Assembly: GCA_038213005.1 (NCBI GenBank)
Contig: JBBQTU010000157.1
Span: forward strand, 1 to 10,328
From: JBBQTU01 sp038213005
GTDB lineage: Bacteria; Planctomycetota; Phycisphaerae; Tepidisphaerales; Tepidisphaeraceae
DNA length: 10,328 nucleotides
Direction: 5' to 3'
Part shown: in pieces, positions 1 to 6,408 of the stretch
Layout: every line of letters begins with the position of its first letter
Numbering within the stretch: position 1 is the first letter of the stretch
Position numbers and translations under genes: made by a program
Notes under the pieces: generated by a model
The model's input: the letters and a program-made list of their open reading frames with translations, nothing else
Databases searched by the model: none
Told to the model about the DNA's origin: nothing

Positions 1-141
1 CATGCACAAGCTCCTTTTGTGTTTGATTGAACCAACTGTTACCTGCGCGAGATCTCGGCTAACGCTGGCGGCAGCTTAGCAGCTTTGCGCAAAAGCGCAA
101 GTTCTGGCAAATATCTGGCAGCATGTGATTCCGCCCTGCCC
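1..141 (-). mobile_element. Left-edge copy of an insertion-sequence 5' end, reading outward
   Basis: These 141 bases are the exact reverse complement of the last 141 bases of the window. Read on the - strand, the sequence starts GGGCAGGGCGG at the inner edge, has two hairpins, and ends in an AAAGGAG Shine-Dalgarno followed seven bases later by ATG at the window edge. This is the layout of an IS left end with the leader and start codon of its transposase; only the first codon is inside the window. Identity stops abruptly at 141/142, which marks the likely IS terminus. The IS family cannot be named from this piece. The far end and any target-site duplication are outside the window. Confidence 0.7.
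58..100. other. Paired hairpins in the IS leader (left copy)
   Basis: Two inverted repeats lie between the IS terminus and the putative transposase start. At 58-80, GCTAA and GCTG pair with CAGC and TTAGC around a GCGG loop, with one bulged base. At 85-100, TTGCGC pairs with GCGCAA across four A residues. The same structures recur at 10249-10271 and 10229-10244. Structured leaders in IS elements can limit translation of transposase from transcripts entering from outside. That role is inferred; only the symmetry is seen. Confidence 0.45.
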
Positions 142-167
142 GAATCGCTGAGGTGTTCGGCGCCGTC

Positions 168-196
168 TTGACACCGGTAGGCCTTGGCCGTAACGT
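168..196 (+). promoter_or_regulatory. Sigma70-type promoter for rpmF and the fab operon
   Basis: A perfect TTGACA (168-173) is separated by 17 bases from TAACGT (191-196). Transcription should begin near 203 and leave a leader of about 118 bases before rpmF. The left IS copy ends only 26 bases upstream of the -35 box, so little native upstream DNA remains in the window. Confidence 0.65.
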
Positions 197-290
197 ACCG
201 AACCCCTGAAAATGGCGGTGGGATGCGTCTTGCCACTACGATTCGGGTGTGACTTTACAGAAGGCGGCCTTCGGGTTGCCCCGCGATGTT

Positions 291-306
291 GCGAGCCACG
301 GCTCGC
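291..306 (+). promoter_or_regulatory. Hairpin just upstream of the rpmF ribosome binding site
   Basis: GCGAGC (291-296) pairs perfectly with GCTCGC (301-306) around a CACG tetraloop. It ends three bases before the GGAG Shine-Dalgarno (310-313). Its position would let it affect ribosome access to rpmF. No known L32 regulatory motif is recognised, so the function is speculative. Confidence 0.35.
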
Positions 307-320
307 CTTGGAGCAGAACT

Positions 321-509
321 ATGAATCCAGTCCAAAAGATCAGTAAGACGCGTAAGCGTAAACGCCGTTCGCATCACGCTTTGTCGGCAATTCACGTTGT
401 GAAGTGTGCTCAGTGCGGCAGCGCGAAGCTTCCGCACGCGGCCTGCGGCAACTGCGGGTTCGTCAACCCGTCGCTCGCAATCAAGATTGAAGCAGAAACC
501 CAGGCCTAG
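321..509 (+). CDS. rpmF: 50S ribosomal protein L32
   Basis: This encodes a 62-residue basic protein of the large ribosomal subunit. The N-terminus is very rich in Lys and Arg and contains RRSHHAL, the characteristic L32 segment. It is followed by a zinc-ribbon pattern of two CxxC pairs (CAQC and CGNC) about ten residues apart, as in zinc-binding L32 proteins. Length fits the family (about 55-65). I chose the ATG at 321 because GGAG at 310-313 sits seven bases before it and the L32 similarity starts there; an in-frame GTG at 249 would add an unrelated tail. It leads the operon, and rpmF directly before plsX and the fab genes is a classic arrangement linking ribosome and membrane-lipid production. 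The DUF177 (YceD) gene that often precedes rpmF is not in the window. Confidence 0.93.
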   Translation: MNPVQKISKTRKRKRRSHHALSAIHVVKCAQCGSAKLPHAACGNCGFVNPSLAIKIEAETQA

Positions 510-520
510 TCTGGGGCTTG

Positions 521-558
521 GGAGCGCGACCTCGCCCCATCGGGCGTGAGTGCGCTCC
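521..558 (+). promoter_or_regulatory. Extended hairpin between rpmF and plsX
   Basis: GGAGCGC (521-527) pairs with GCGCTCC (552-558). Inside it, CGCCC (533-537) pairs with GGGCG (542-546) around a CATC loop. It lies eleven bases after the rpmF stop and ends 49 bases before plsX. A T-rich stretch (about 566-575) follows, but it is offset from the stem and is not a standard U-tract. It could act as a partial terminator, an mRNA processing site or a stabiliser of the rpmF 3' end. Confidence 0.45.
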
Positions 559-607
559 TATGAAACTTCTGTCTTTTTGCGATGTACTGAGCAACAGGAG
601 GCTATCC

Positions 608-1624
608 GTGCGAGTTGCGGTCGATGTGATGGGTGGCGATCACGCCCCCGAAGCCATTCTGAAGGGCTGCTGGGAAGCCATTGAGTTTCTCGGCCCTGAT
701 GATCAGGTGATTCTTGTCGGCAACCAGCAGGTCATCGACGAGGGTCTTGCTGCATCTGGCTTGACCGACGCGCAAAAGGTTCACTATCGCACGGTAGCGA
801 CCACGCAAGTCATTGAGATGGACGATCCTCCTGTGGACGCCATTCGCTCCAAGCCCGATAGTTCTATTTCCGTGATGTGCAAGCTCGCCAGCAAGGGCGA
901 GGCGGACGTGGTCCTCTCAGCGGGCAACACCGGCGCTTGCGTGGCGGCATCGCAACTCCGTATGCGGTTGCTCCCGGGCGTGAGCCGGCCGGGCATTGCG
1001 GTTGTCGTTCCGACGTTCCATGGTCCGGTGGTAGTGTGCGACGTTGGGGCCAACATTCAGCCCAAGGCCAAGCACCTGCAGCAATACGCGATCATGGCAG
1101 GCGCCTATGCCAGTTGCGTCGCGAACATCGAAAATCCCCGCGTGGGCCTGCTGTCCATCGGCGAGGAAGACACCAAGGGCACGACGATCATCAAAGAGGT
1201 CCGCAAACTCCTCCGCGACGAGCAACAGGTTAATTTTGTCGGCAATATCGAAGGTCGCGACATTTTTAGAGGCGTGGTCGACGTCGTCATCTGCGACGGC
1301 TTTGTAGGCAACATCGTGCTGAAACTGGCCGAAGGAATGGCCGAGGGGCTGTTCCAGGAGATTGTTTCGGAACTTGAGAAGCAGCCCGAACTGCTCGAGC
1401 AGTTCAAGCCGATCATGAAGGGTTTGCACAAGCGGCATGACTGGCAGGAATATGGCGGGGCCCCGCTTTTGGGCGTGGGCGCGTATTCGCTGATCTGTCA
1501 TGGCCGGTCGGGATCAAAGGCCATCAAGAACGCGGTTCGCGTCGGCAAGCAGCTCACGCTGTCCAAAGTGAACGAGCGGATCGTGGAACAGATTGCCAAG
1601 AGCATCCCGGTTAGCGAAGAGTAG
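608..1624 (+). CDS. plsX: Phosphate acyltransferase PlsX
   Basis: PlsX is a peripheral membrane enzyme that converts acyl-ACP and inorganic phosphate to acyl-phosphate, the acyl donor for PlsY in phosphatidate synthesis. The 338-residue product is normal for the family. Visible family motifs, counted from the chosen start, are AVDVMGGDHAP (4-14), SAGNTGA (104-110), DVGAN (145-149), LLSIGEEDTKG (181-191), CDGFVGN (229-235), YGGAPLLGV (282-290) and HGRS (298-301). I chose GTG at 608 because AGGAG (596-600) lies seven bases upstream and the family's conserved N-terminus (xVAVDVMGGD) begins there. An in-frame ATG at 560 follows the intergenic hairpin directly and lacks a Shine-Dalgarno. The gene is the phospholipid branch of the operon, taking acyl-ACP made by the downstream enzymes. 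Confidence 0.95.
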   Translation: MRVAVDVMGGDHAPEAILKGCWEAIEFLGPDDQVILVGNQQVIDEGLAASGLTDAQKVHYRTVATTQVIEMDDPPVDAIRSKPDSSISVMCKLASKGEADVVLSAGNTGACVAASQLRMRLLPGVSRPGIAVVVPTFHGPVVVCDVGANIQPKAKHLQQYAIMAGAYASCVANIENPRVGLLSIGEEDTKGTTIIKEVRKLLRDEQQVNFVGNIEGRDIFRGVVDVVICDGFVGNIVLKLAEGMAEGLFQEIVSELEKQPELLEQFKPIMKGLHKRHDWQEYGGAPLLGVGAYSLICHGRSGSKAIKNAVRVGKQLTLSKVNERIVEQIAKSIPVSEE

Positions 1625-1703
1625 CCGGCGACAGGCCGGGCTCCCGCAAGCGGGGATGGGTCCGGCGGCCGGGAAAACAAGGCATTATTCGGAAGTAATC
1701 TGC

Positions 1704-2690
1704 ATGTCGCAGTACGGCGCGCTTATCACCGGGACGGGCAGTTGTGTGCCAGAGCATCGGCTGACCAACGCCGATCTCTCGAAGATGGTCGACACCAACG
1801 ACGAGTGGATCATCCAGCGCACGGGGATCAAGGAACGTCGCATCGCCCAAGAAGGCGAGACGACGGCGAGCCTTGCCACGGAAGCGGCTCGCAAGGCCAT
1901 CGCCTCGGCCGGGCTGACGCCAGCGGACATCGGGATGATCGTCTGCGCCACCATCACTCCTGAGATGATGTTTCCGTCCACGGCCTGCTTCATTGGCAAA
2001 GAACTGGGGCTGACCGACGCCCCCGCTTTCGATCTCCAGGCCGCGTGCAGCGGGTTCCTCTACGCCTTGGACGTAGCGAGCCAGTATGTCCTGTCCGGAC
2101 GGCACCAGCACGTCCTGGTCATCGGCGCTGAAACCCTCAGCCGCATTACCGACTACACCGACCGCGGAAGCTGCATCCTCTTCGGCGATGGCGCCGGGGC
2201 GGTGGTGCTGTCTCGCACTGAAGACACTGATCGCGGACTGATTTATAGCAGCCTGCACGCCGACGGACACGGCTGGGCCATGCTCTCGTGCCCGCCGGGC
2301 AGCCGCCACCCGATCAGCCAGAAGATGATCGATTCACGCGGGCAGTACATGAAGCTCAACGGACGGGACGTCTACAAGTTCGCCGTCAATCGCTTTGAAG
2401 AGCTGATCCAGGACGCCATGACCAAGTGCAACCTGATGCCCGAGCAGGTGGCGATGATCGTGCCGCACCAGGTGAACCAGCGGATCATCGACTCGGCCAT
2501 CGGCAAGCTGGGCTTCCCAGTCGAACGCGTGTACGTCAACATCGACCGCATGGGCAACACATCGTCGGCGTCGATTCCGATCGCGCTGGACGAAGTCTGG
2601 CGCAGCGGACGGATCAAGCGCGGCGATGCGATCATCATGGTCGCGTTCGGCGCCGGCCTCACATGGGCCAATGCGGTGGTCAGGATCTAA
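1704..2690 (+). CDS. fabH: 3-oxoacyl-ACP synthase III (FabH)
   Basis: FabH starts fatty-acid synthesis by condensing an acyl-CoA primer (usually acetyl-CoA) with malonyl-ACP. The product is 328 residues, typical for the family. The catalytic triad is complete: Cys115 in AACSGFLYA, His255 in PHQVNQR, and Asn285 in GNTSSAS. The glycine-rich segment GDGAGAVVL (161-169) and the C-terminal VAFGAGLTWA are also conserved. The ATG at 1704 fits the family N-terminus and has GGAAG (1691-1695) eight bases upstream. The 79-base gap after plsX contains only a short GC-rich hairpin without a T-run. Primer preference (acetyl or branched) cannot be told from these motifs. Confidence 0.95.
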   Translation: MSQYGALITGTGSCVPEHRLTNADLSKMVDTNDEWIIQRTGIKERRIAQEGETTASLATEAARKAIASAGLTPADIGMIVCATITPEMMFPSTACFIGKELGLTDAPAFDLQAACSGFLYALDVASQYVLSGRHQHVLVIGAETLSRITDYTDRGSCILFGDGAGAVVLSRTEDTDRGLIYSSLHADGHGWAMLSCPPGSRHPISQKMIDSRGQYMKLNGRDVYKFAVNRFEELIQDAMTKCNLMPEQVAMIVPHQVNQRIIDSAIGKLGFPVERVYVNIDRMGNTSSASIPIALDEVWRSGRIKRGDAIIMVAFGAGLTWANAVVRI

Positions 2691-2699
2691 ACCCGGCCG

Positions 2700-2729
2700 C
2701 TGACAGAGAGCAATCGAACTCCGTATAAT
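2700..2729 (+). promoter_or_regulatory. Promoter just upstream of fabD, predicted leaderless
   Basis: CTGACA (2700-2705) is followed after 18 bases by a perfect TATAAT (2724-2729). The fabD ATG begins at 2737, only seven bases after the -10 box, so transcription would start at or within a base or two of the A of the start codon. No Shine-Dalgarno precedes the ATG, which fits a leaderless mRNA. It lies in the 46-base fabH-fabD gap. Confidence 0.6.
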
Positions 2730-2736
2730 CAAGACA

Positions 2737-3663
2737 ATGGTATCAGCAACCTACATTCTCTGTCCCGGTCAAGGCGCTCAGGCGGTCGGTATGGGCAAGG
2801 ACTTCTTCGCCGCCAGCCCGGTGGCGCAAGAGACGTTCGCCCAGGCCGACAAGGTGCTGCACCTGGAACTCTCGGCTCTGTGCTTTGAAGGGCCCGAGGA
2901 CCGCCTGAATCAGACCGACATCAGCCAGCCGGCGATCTTCACCACGGGCGTTGCCTGCTATCGAGCGGCCGTCGCTGCCGGGAAACTCGACCCGGCAGCT
3001 ATTACAGCGTTTGCCGGCCTGAGCCTCGGTGAATACACGGCTCTGTGTCTGGCAGGTGTATTCAGCTTTGAAGATGGCCTGAAGCTGGTCGCGGCACGCG
3101 GCCGGTACATGCAGGAGGCCGCCGTCGCCGTCAGCAGCGGAATGGTTGCCCTGATCGGCGCCGATGAAGCAGCCGCCCGCAAGCTTTGCGAGCAGTGTGC
3201 CGCGGGCGAGGTGCTGGTCCCGGCGAACTTCAACGCTCCGGGGCAGATCGTGGTGTCCGGGTCCATCGGGGCCTGCGAGCGCGTGCTCAAGGCGGCGGAG
3301 GCCGCGAACATCCGGGCGATGGCATTGAAGGTCGCCGGGGCATTCCATAGCCCGATCATGCAGCCGGCCGCCGACCGCATGGTCGCCGAACTGGCGAAAG
3401 TCAATTTCGCCCCCCCCACCGCCACGGTTTACTCGAACGTGACCGCCCTGCCGCACGCGGATTCGGCGAGCATCAAGAGTCTGCTGGTCGATCAGATTGT
3501 GAAGAGTGTCCGCTGGGCGGATATAATGCAGACCCTGGTGGCAAACGAGGGCGCGCGATTTGTGGAACTGGCGCCAGGACGCACGCTGGCCGGGCTGGCC
3601 AAGCGGATCAACCGTCGGCTTCCCGTCCAGAGCCTTGAGAACGTCGCGGCTTTGAATGCCTGA
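2737..3663 (+). CDS. fabD: Malonyl-CoA:ACP transacylase FabD
   Basis: FabD moves malonyl from CoA to the phosphopantetheine arm of ACP, giving the extender unit for chain elongation. The 308-residue length matches the family. Motifs in order are PGQGAQ (10-15), the nucleophile Ser96 in GLSLGEY (94-100), Arg121 in AARGRYMQ (malonyl carboxylate binding), NAPGQIVVSG (166-175), and the catalytic His204 in AFHSP. The ATG at 2737 is the only start fitting the family N-terminus. It has no ribosome binding site but a TATAAT seven bases away, so translation may be leaderless from the local promoter. Read-through from fabH would also give a transcript, but translation initiation would then have no obvious signal. 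The stop is 21 bases before fabG. Confidence 0.95.
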   Translation: MVSATYILCPGQGAQAVGMGKDFFAASPVAQETFAQADKVLHLELSALCFEGPEDRLNQTDISQPAIFTTGVACYRAAVAAGKLDPAAITAFAGLSLGEYTALCLAGVFSFEDGLKLVAARGRYMQEAAVAVSSGMVALIGADEAAARKLCEQCAAGEVLVPANFNAPGQIVVSGSIGACERVLKAAEAANIRAMALKVAGAFHSPIMQPAADRMVAELAKVNFAPPTATVYSNVTALPHADSASIKSLLVDQIVKSVRWADIMQTLVANEGARFVELAPGRTLAGLAKRINRRLPVQSLENVAALNA

Positions 3664-3684
3664 ACCCTGAAGGGAACGAGGAAC

Positions 3685-4422
3685 ATGAACGATAAACCCG
3701 TAGCAATCGTAACCGGCGGCTCTCGCGGCATCGGTGCCGCCATCGTGAAGCGCCTGGCCAAAGACGGCTTTCACGTCGTGGCCGTGGCGCGGAACATGGA
3801 CAAGCTTCAGCAGGTCTGCGGCGAAGTGGCGGCGGCCGGCGGGTCGGCCGAGGCCATGACCTGCGACATCGCTGATTCAGCGGCCATCACCGCCATGGTG
3901 GAAGCGGTTGCCGAGAAGCACGGGCGAATCGACGCGTTGGTCAACAACGCAGGCATCACCAAGGATGGATTGCTCCTCCGCATGGAGGACGCCGACTTTG
4001 ACCTTGTCATCAATACAAATCTGAAGAGCGCCTTTGTGGCGATCCGTTCGGCCGCCCGCACGATGATGCGAGCCAAGTTCGGCCGGATCGTGAACATCAC
4101 GTCCGTGTCGGGCGTGGCGGGCAACGCCGGGCAGGCCAACTATGCCGCGAGCAAGGCGGGCCTGATCGGGCTGTCCAAGACCGTGGCGAAGGAATTCGGG
4201 GCCAAGGGCATCACCTGCAACTGCATCGCCCCGGGCTTCATCACGACTGACATGACCGACGGTCTGCCGGACCAGGTGAAAGAAGGGGTCAAGGCCGTGA
4301 TCCCCGTGAAGCGATTCGGAAGCCCCGAAGAAGTGGCCGCCGCCGTGGCTTTCATGGCCAGCCGGGATTCGGCGTATGTCACCGGACAGGTGCTCTGCGT
4401 CGATGGCGGCATGGTGATGTGA
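3685..4422 (+). CDS. fabG: 3-oxoacyl-ACP reductase FabG
   Basis: FabG is an NADPH-dependent short-chain dehydrogenase/reductase that reduces 3-oxoacyl-ACP to 3-hydroxyacyl-ACP. The 245-residue product is full length. Visible elements are the Rossmann motif TGGSRGIG (10-17), NNAG (87-90), and the catalytic set Asn112, Ser140, Tyr153 and Lys157 (YAASK), followed by APGF (182-185) and the C-terminal VDGGMVM. SDR enzymes are numerous, but the close match through GRIVNITSVSG and GQANYAASKAG and the place between fabD and acpP make FabG nearly certain. GAGGAAC precedes the ATG at a good distance. The 21-base gap after fabD implies co-transcription with it. Confidence 0.95.
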   Translation: MNDKPVAIVTGGSRGIGAAIVKRLAKDGFHVVAVARNMDKLQQVCGEVAAAGGSAEAMTCDIADSAAITAMVEAVAEKHGRIDALVNNAGITKDGLLLRMEDADFDLVINTNLKSAFVAIRSAARTMMRAKFGRIVNITSVSGVAGNAGQANYAASKAGLIGLSKTVAKEFGAKGITCNCIAPGFITTDMTDGLPDQVKEGVKAVIPVKRFGSPEEVAAAVAFMASRDSAYVTGQVLCVDGGMVM

Positions 4423-4431
4423 CAGCCGTAT

Positions 4432-4459
4432 TTGCAAAACGTTCAGTGACCGGTATAGT
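4432..4459 (+). promoter_or_regulatory. Dedicated promoter for acpP
   Basis: TTGCAA (4432-4437) is followed after 16 bases by TATAGT (4454-4459), starting ten bases after the fabG stop. Transcription should begin near 4465, giving a leader of about 58 bases. A separate acpP promoter makes sense because ACP is needed in much larger amounts than the enzymes around it. Confidence 0.55.
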
Positions 4460-4463
4460 CATC

Positions 4464-4492
4464 GGGCCTTCGAGCCGCGCGGTTTGAGGCCC
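4464..4492 (+). promoter_or_regulatory. Hairpin at the predicted 5' end of the acpP mRNA
   Basis: GGGCCT (4464-4469) pairs perfectly with AGGCCC (4487-4492) around 17 bases that are themselves GC-rich. The stem starts almost exactly at the predicted transcription start. A stem at the extreme 5' end is a known way to slow RNA decay from that end. It might instead be a coincidental inverted repeat. Confidence 0.4.
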
Positions 4493-4522
4493 ATTAGTGG
4501 GAAAGGTAAGAGAGGTAAGATT

Positions 4523-4759
4523 ATGGACGATATTGAGACGAAGGTAATCGAAATCGTGAGCGAACAGATGGGCGTGGACAAAGGCGAGATCACTCGCGAC
4601 ACCCACTTCATCAACGACCTCAACGCCGACTCGCTCGACACGGTCGAGCTGGTCATGGAATTTGAGGACGAGTTCGAGCTTTCCATCCCTGATGAAGAGG
4701 CCGAGAAGATCCAGACCGTGGGTCAGGCCATCGATTACATCAAGGAACACAAGAAGTAA
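4523..4759 (+). CDS. acpP: Acyl carrier protein
   Basis: This 78-residue acidic protein carries growing acyl chains on a 4'-phosphopantetheine arm. The attachment site is Ser37 in DSLD (36-39), inside the classic segment NDLNADSLDTVELVME. The length, strong acidity and C-terminal TVGQAIDYI are all typical. The ATG at 4523 has AGAGGT (4511-4516) six bases upstream, and family similarity starts there; earlier in-frame codons lie within the leader hairpin. It is followed by fabF after 110 bases and has its own promoter upstream. Confidence 0.96.
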   Translation: MDDIETKVIEIVSEQMGVDKGEITRDTHFINDLNADSLDTVELVMEFEDEFELSIPDEEAEKIQTVGQAIDYIKEHKK

Positions 4760-4844
4760 TTTTCTTCCGGTTTCTTGAACCCTGATTGGGGCTTTGGGTC
4801 TGTCTGGCCATCCTAGGCCCAATCTCTGGTTTTAGGTCTAAACT

Positions 4845-4856
4845 CCCAGATCTGGG
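4845..4856. promoter_or_regulatory. 12-bp perfect palindrome ahead of fabF
   Basis: CCCAGATCTGGG is a perfect palindrome 13 bases upstream of the fabF ATG, within the 110-base acpP-fabF gap. No ribosome binding site or clear promoter is seen in that gap. Its position fits either an operator for a dimeric regulator or a structure affecting fabF translation. It does not match the FapR operator as I know it. With no arms longer than six bases it could be chance. Confidence 0.3.
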
Positions 4857-4869
4857 ATTAGCATTTTCT

Positions 4870-6111
4870 ATGAGTAAACGCCGCGTAGCAGTAACCGGGA
4901 TGGGTGTCGTCACGTCTCTTGCCACCACGGTGGAGGGGCTCTTTCAATCCCTTTGCGAAGGCAAGAGCGGGATCGGCTCGATCACCCGGTGGGACGCCTC
5001 AAAGTATCCCACTCGCATTGGTGGCGAGTGCGCCAGCTTTGATATCTCGCAGTACGGCTTGGACGTCCGCGAAGCCAAACGGCTGGACCGGTTCGCCCAG
5101 TTCGGCCTGGCTGCGTCGGTGTCGGCGGTTAAGGACGCCGGGCTCGACTTCACGAAAGAAGACTGCAACCAGTGCGGGGTGCTGATCGGCACCGGCATCG
5201 GCGGCATCGAAACGCTGCAGGAGCAGAACAACGTGCTGGTCACTCGTGGCGTGACGCGGGTCAGCCCCTTCACGGTGCCTCGCCTGATGGCTAATGCCGC
5301 CAGCGGCAACGTGTCGATTCGTTATGGGCTTCACGGCCCGTGTACCAGCGTGTCCACGGCCTGTGCCAGCGCTTCGAATGCGATCGGCGACGCCGCCCGG
5401 CTTATCCAGCATGGCTATGCCGACGTGATGATCACCGGCGGTTCCGAAGCCGCGCTGTGCGAACTGGGTATGGCGAGCTTCTGTGCCGCCCGGGCGATGT
5501 CCGGCCGCAACGATGAGCCAACCCGGGCCTCACGGCCGTGGGACAAAGACCGCGACGGCTTTGTCATGAGTGAGGGCGCGGGCGTTGTCGTGCTGGAAGA
5601 GTGGGACCACGCCGTGAAGCGTGGCGCTCGGATCTATGCCGAACTGGTCGGCTACGGCATGAGCGCCGACGCCTACCATATCACCCAGCCTCAGGAAGAC
5701 GGCGCGGGTGCCACGCACGCAATGAACCTGGCTCTCAAGGAAGCCGGCGTGAATCCCGATGTCGTTGACTACATCAACGCACACGGGACCAGCACGCCGC
5801 TGGGCGACATCGCCGAGACCAAGGCCGTCAAGGCCACCTTCGGCGCGCATGCGAAGGAACTGGCGATCAACTCGACCAAGAGTGCCATCGGGCACATGCT
5901 GGGCGCCAGCGGCGGCGTTGAGGCGATCGTCAGTTGTCTGACCGTTTCTAAGAACGTGATCCATCCGACGCTGAACCTGGAAAACCAGGATCCCCAGTGC
6001 GACCTGGACTACGTTCCCGGCGCAGCGCGGCAGCGGAATGTCGGCTACGCCCTCTCCAACAGCTTCGGGTTCGGCGGCCACAACGCCGTTCTGCTGTTCA
6101 AGAAGGTTTGA
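4870..6111 (+). CDS. fabF: 3-oxoacyl-ACP synthase II (FabF)
   Basis: FabF is the elongating condensing enzyme, joining malonyl-ACP to acyl-ACP with loss of CO2. The 413-residue product is full length. The Cys-His-His triad with its lysine is complete: Cys165 in STACASASNAIG, His305 in NAHGTSTPLGD, Lys337 in NSTKSAIGH, and His342 in the same segment. GFGGHNAVLLF near the C-terminus is the usual KAS II ending. The Cys-His-His type separates it from FabH (Cys-His-Asn). The ATG at 4870 starts the family N-terminus (RRVAVTGMGVVTSL). An earlier in-frame start at 4786 would add 28 unrelated residues. No convincing Shine-Dalgarno precedes the chosen ATG. It is the last gene of the operon; a strong terminator follows 27 bases later. 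Confidence 0.95.
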   Translation: MSKRRVAVTGMGVVTSLATTVEGLFQSLCEGKSGIGSITRWDASKYPTRIGGECASFDISQYGLDVREAKRLDRFAQFGLAASVSAVKDAGLDFTKEDCNQCGVLIGTGIGGIETLQEQNNVLVTRGVTRVSPFTVPRLMANAASGNVSIRYGLHGPCTSVSTACASASNAIGDAARLIQHGYADVMITGGSEAALCELGMASFCAARAMSGRNDEPTRASRPWDKDRDGFVMSEGAGVVVLEEWDHAVKRGARIYAELVGYGMSADAYHITQPQEDGAGATHAMNLALKEAGVNPDVVDYINAHGTSTPLGDIAETKAVKATFGAHAKELAINSTKSAIGHMLGASGGVEAIVSCLTVSKNVIHPTLNLENQDPQCDLDYVPGAARQRNVGYALSNSFGFGGHNAVLLFKKV

Positions 6112-6138
6112 TCGGCAGACTCCAGCGGTATGTACTTC

Positions 6139-6171
6139 AAAGACGCCCGGCGATGAGCCCCGGGCGTCTTT
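6139..6171 (+). terminator. Rho-independent terminator of the fab operon
   Basis: AAAGACGCCCGG (6139-6150) pairs perfectly with CCGGGCGTCTTT (6160-6171) around a nine-base loop, giving a 12-bp GC-rich stem. It is followed by CTTTG, so the 3' side reads TCTTTCTTTG. It lies 27 bases after the fabF stop and separates the lipid operon from the next module. Confidence 0.9.
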
Positions 6172-6259
6172 CTTTGTGGTCTGCATCGTCACCGCACAGC
6201 CACGCCATGAGTACCACCCGCAGAAGTCCGGGGAATCGAGAGTTCATTTCTCAGTCATT

Positions 6260-6312
6260 CGTTTCCGAAGCAATCCGTTTCCGAAGCAATCCGATGAGAT
6301 CCCGATGAGATT
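6260..6312. repeat. Two adjacent short tandem duplications
   Basis: A 16-base unit, CGTTTCCGAAGCAATC, occurs twice in tandem (6260-6275 and 6276-6291). An 11-base unit, CCGATGAGATC with the last base changed to T in the second copy, follows twice (6291-6301 and 6302-6312). The patch ends four bases before the -35 box at 6316. It may be simple replication slippage, or direct repeats bound by a regulator. The rest of 6172-6259 shows nothing I can identify. Confidence 0.75.
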
Positions 6313-6315
6313 CGA

Positions 6316-6344
6316 TTGAAACGCATGTTGGTGTCCGCTAGTAT
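6316..6344 (+). promoter_or_regulatory. Promoter for the small frameshifted gene
   Basis: TTGAAA (6316-6321) and TAGTAT (6339-6344) are separated by 17 bases. Transcription would start near 6351, which excludes the upstream in-frame TTG (6316) and ATG (6325) as starts and supports the ATG at 6409. Confidence 0.5.
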
Positions 6345-6408
6345 CGCTCCCGCTTGCGGCGATTTTCACCCCAGGCATCTCTCGGGCAGGCAAGTAAGGC
6401 TTTTCGAT

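Noticed and set aside
518..607. Longer PlsX beginning at TTG 518 or ATG 560
   Set aside because: These starts lack a ribosome site and add residues unlike the family. GTG 608 has AGGAG at the right distance.
917..1501. Long open frame on the - strand inside plsX
   Set aside because: It is fully antisense to a clearly conserved enzyme gene, has no ribosome site, and its translation shows no recognisable motif. GC-rich genes produce such shadows.
1643..1654. CCCGC-AA-GCGGG hairpin between plsX and fabH as a terminator
   Set aside because: The loop is too tight, the stem is short, and no T-run follows.
3497..3527. TTGTGA / TATAAT promoter inside the fabD 3' end that could serve fabG
   Set aside because: The spacing is 19 bases, the -35 is weak, and it lies in conserved coding sequence. 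It remains possible, but support is too thin to list.
2743..3774. 343-codon open frame on the - strand across fabD and the start of fabG
   Set aside because: It mirrors the codon pattern of fabD, crosses two real genes, and shows no domain. Length alone is not evidence in GC-rich DNA.
5530..6192. 220-codon open frame on the - strand over the fabF 3' half
   Set aside because: It is antisense to conserved FabF catalytic motifs and would have to be transcribed through the terminator at 6139-6171.
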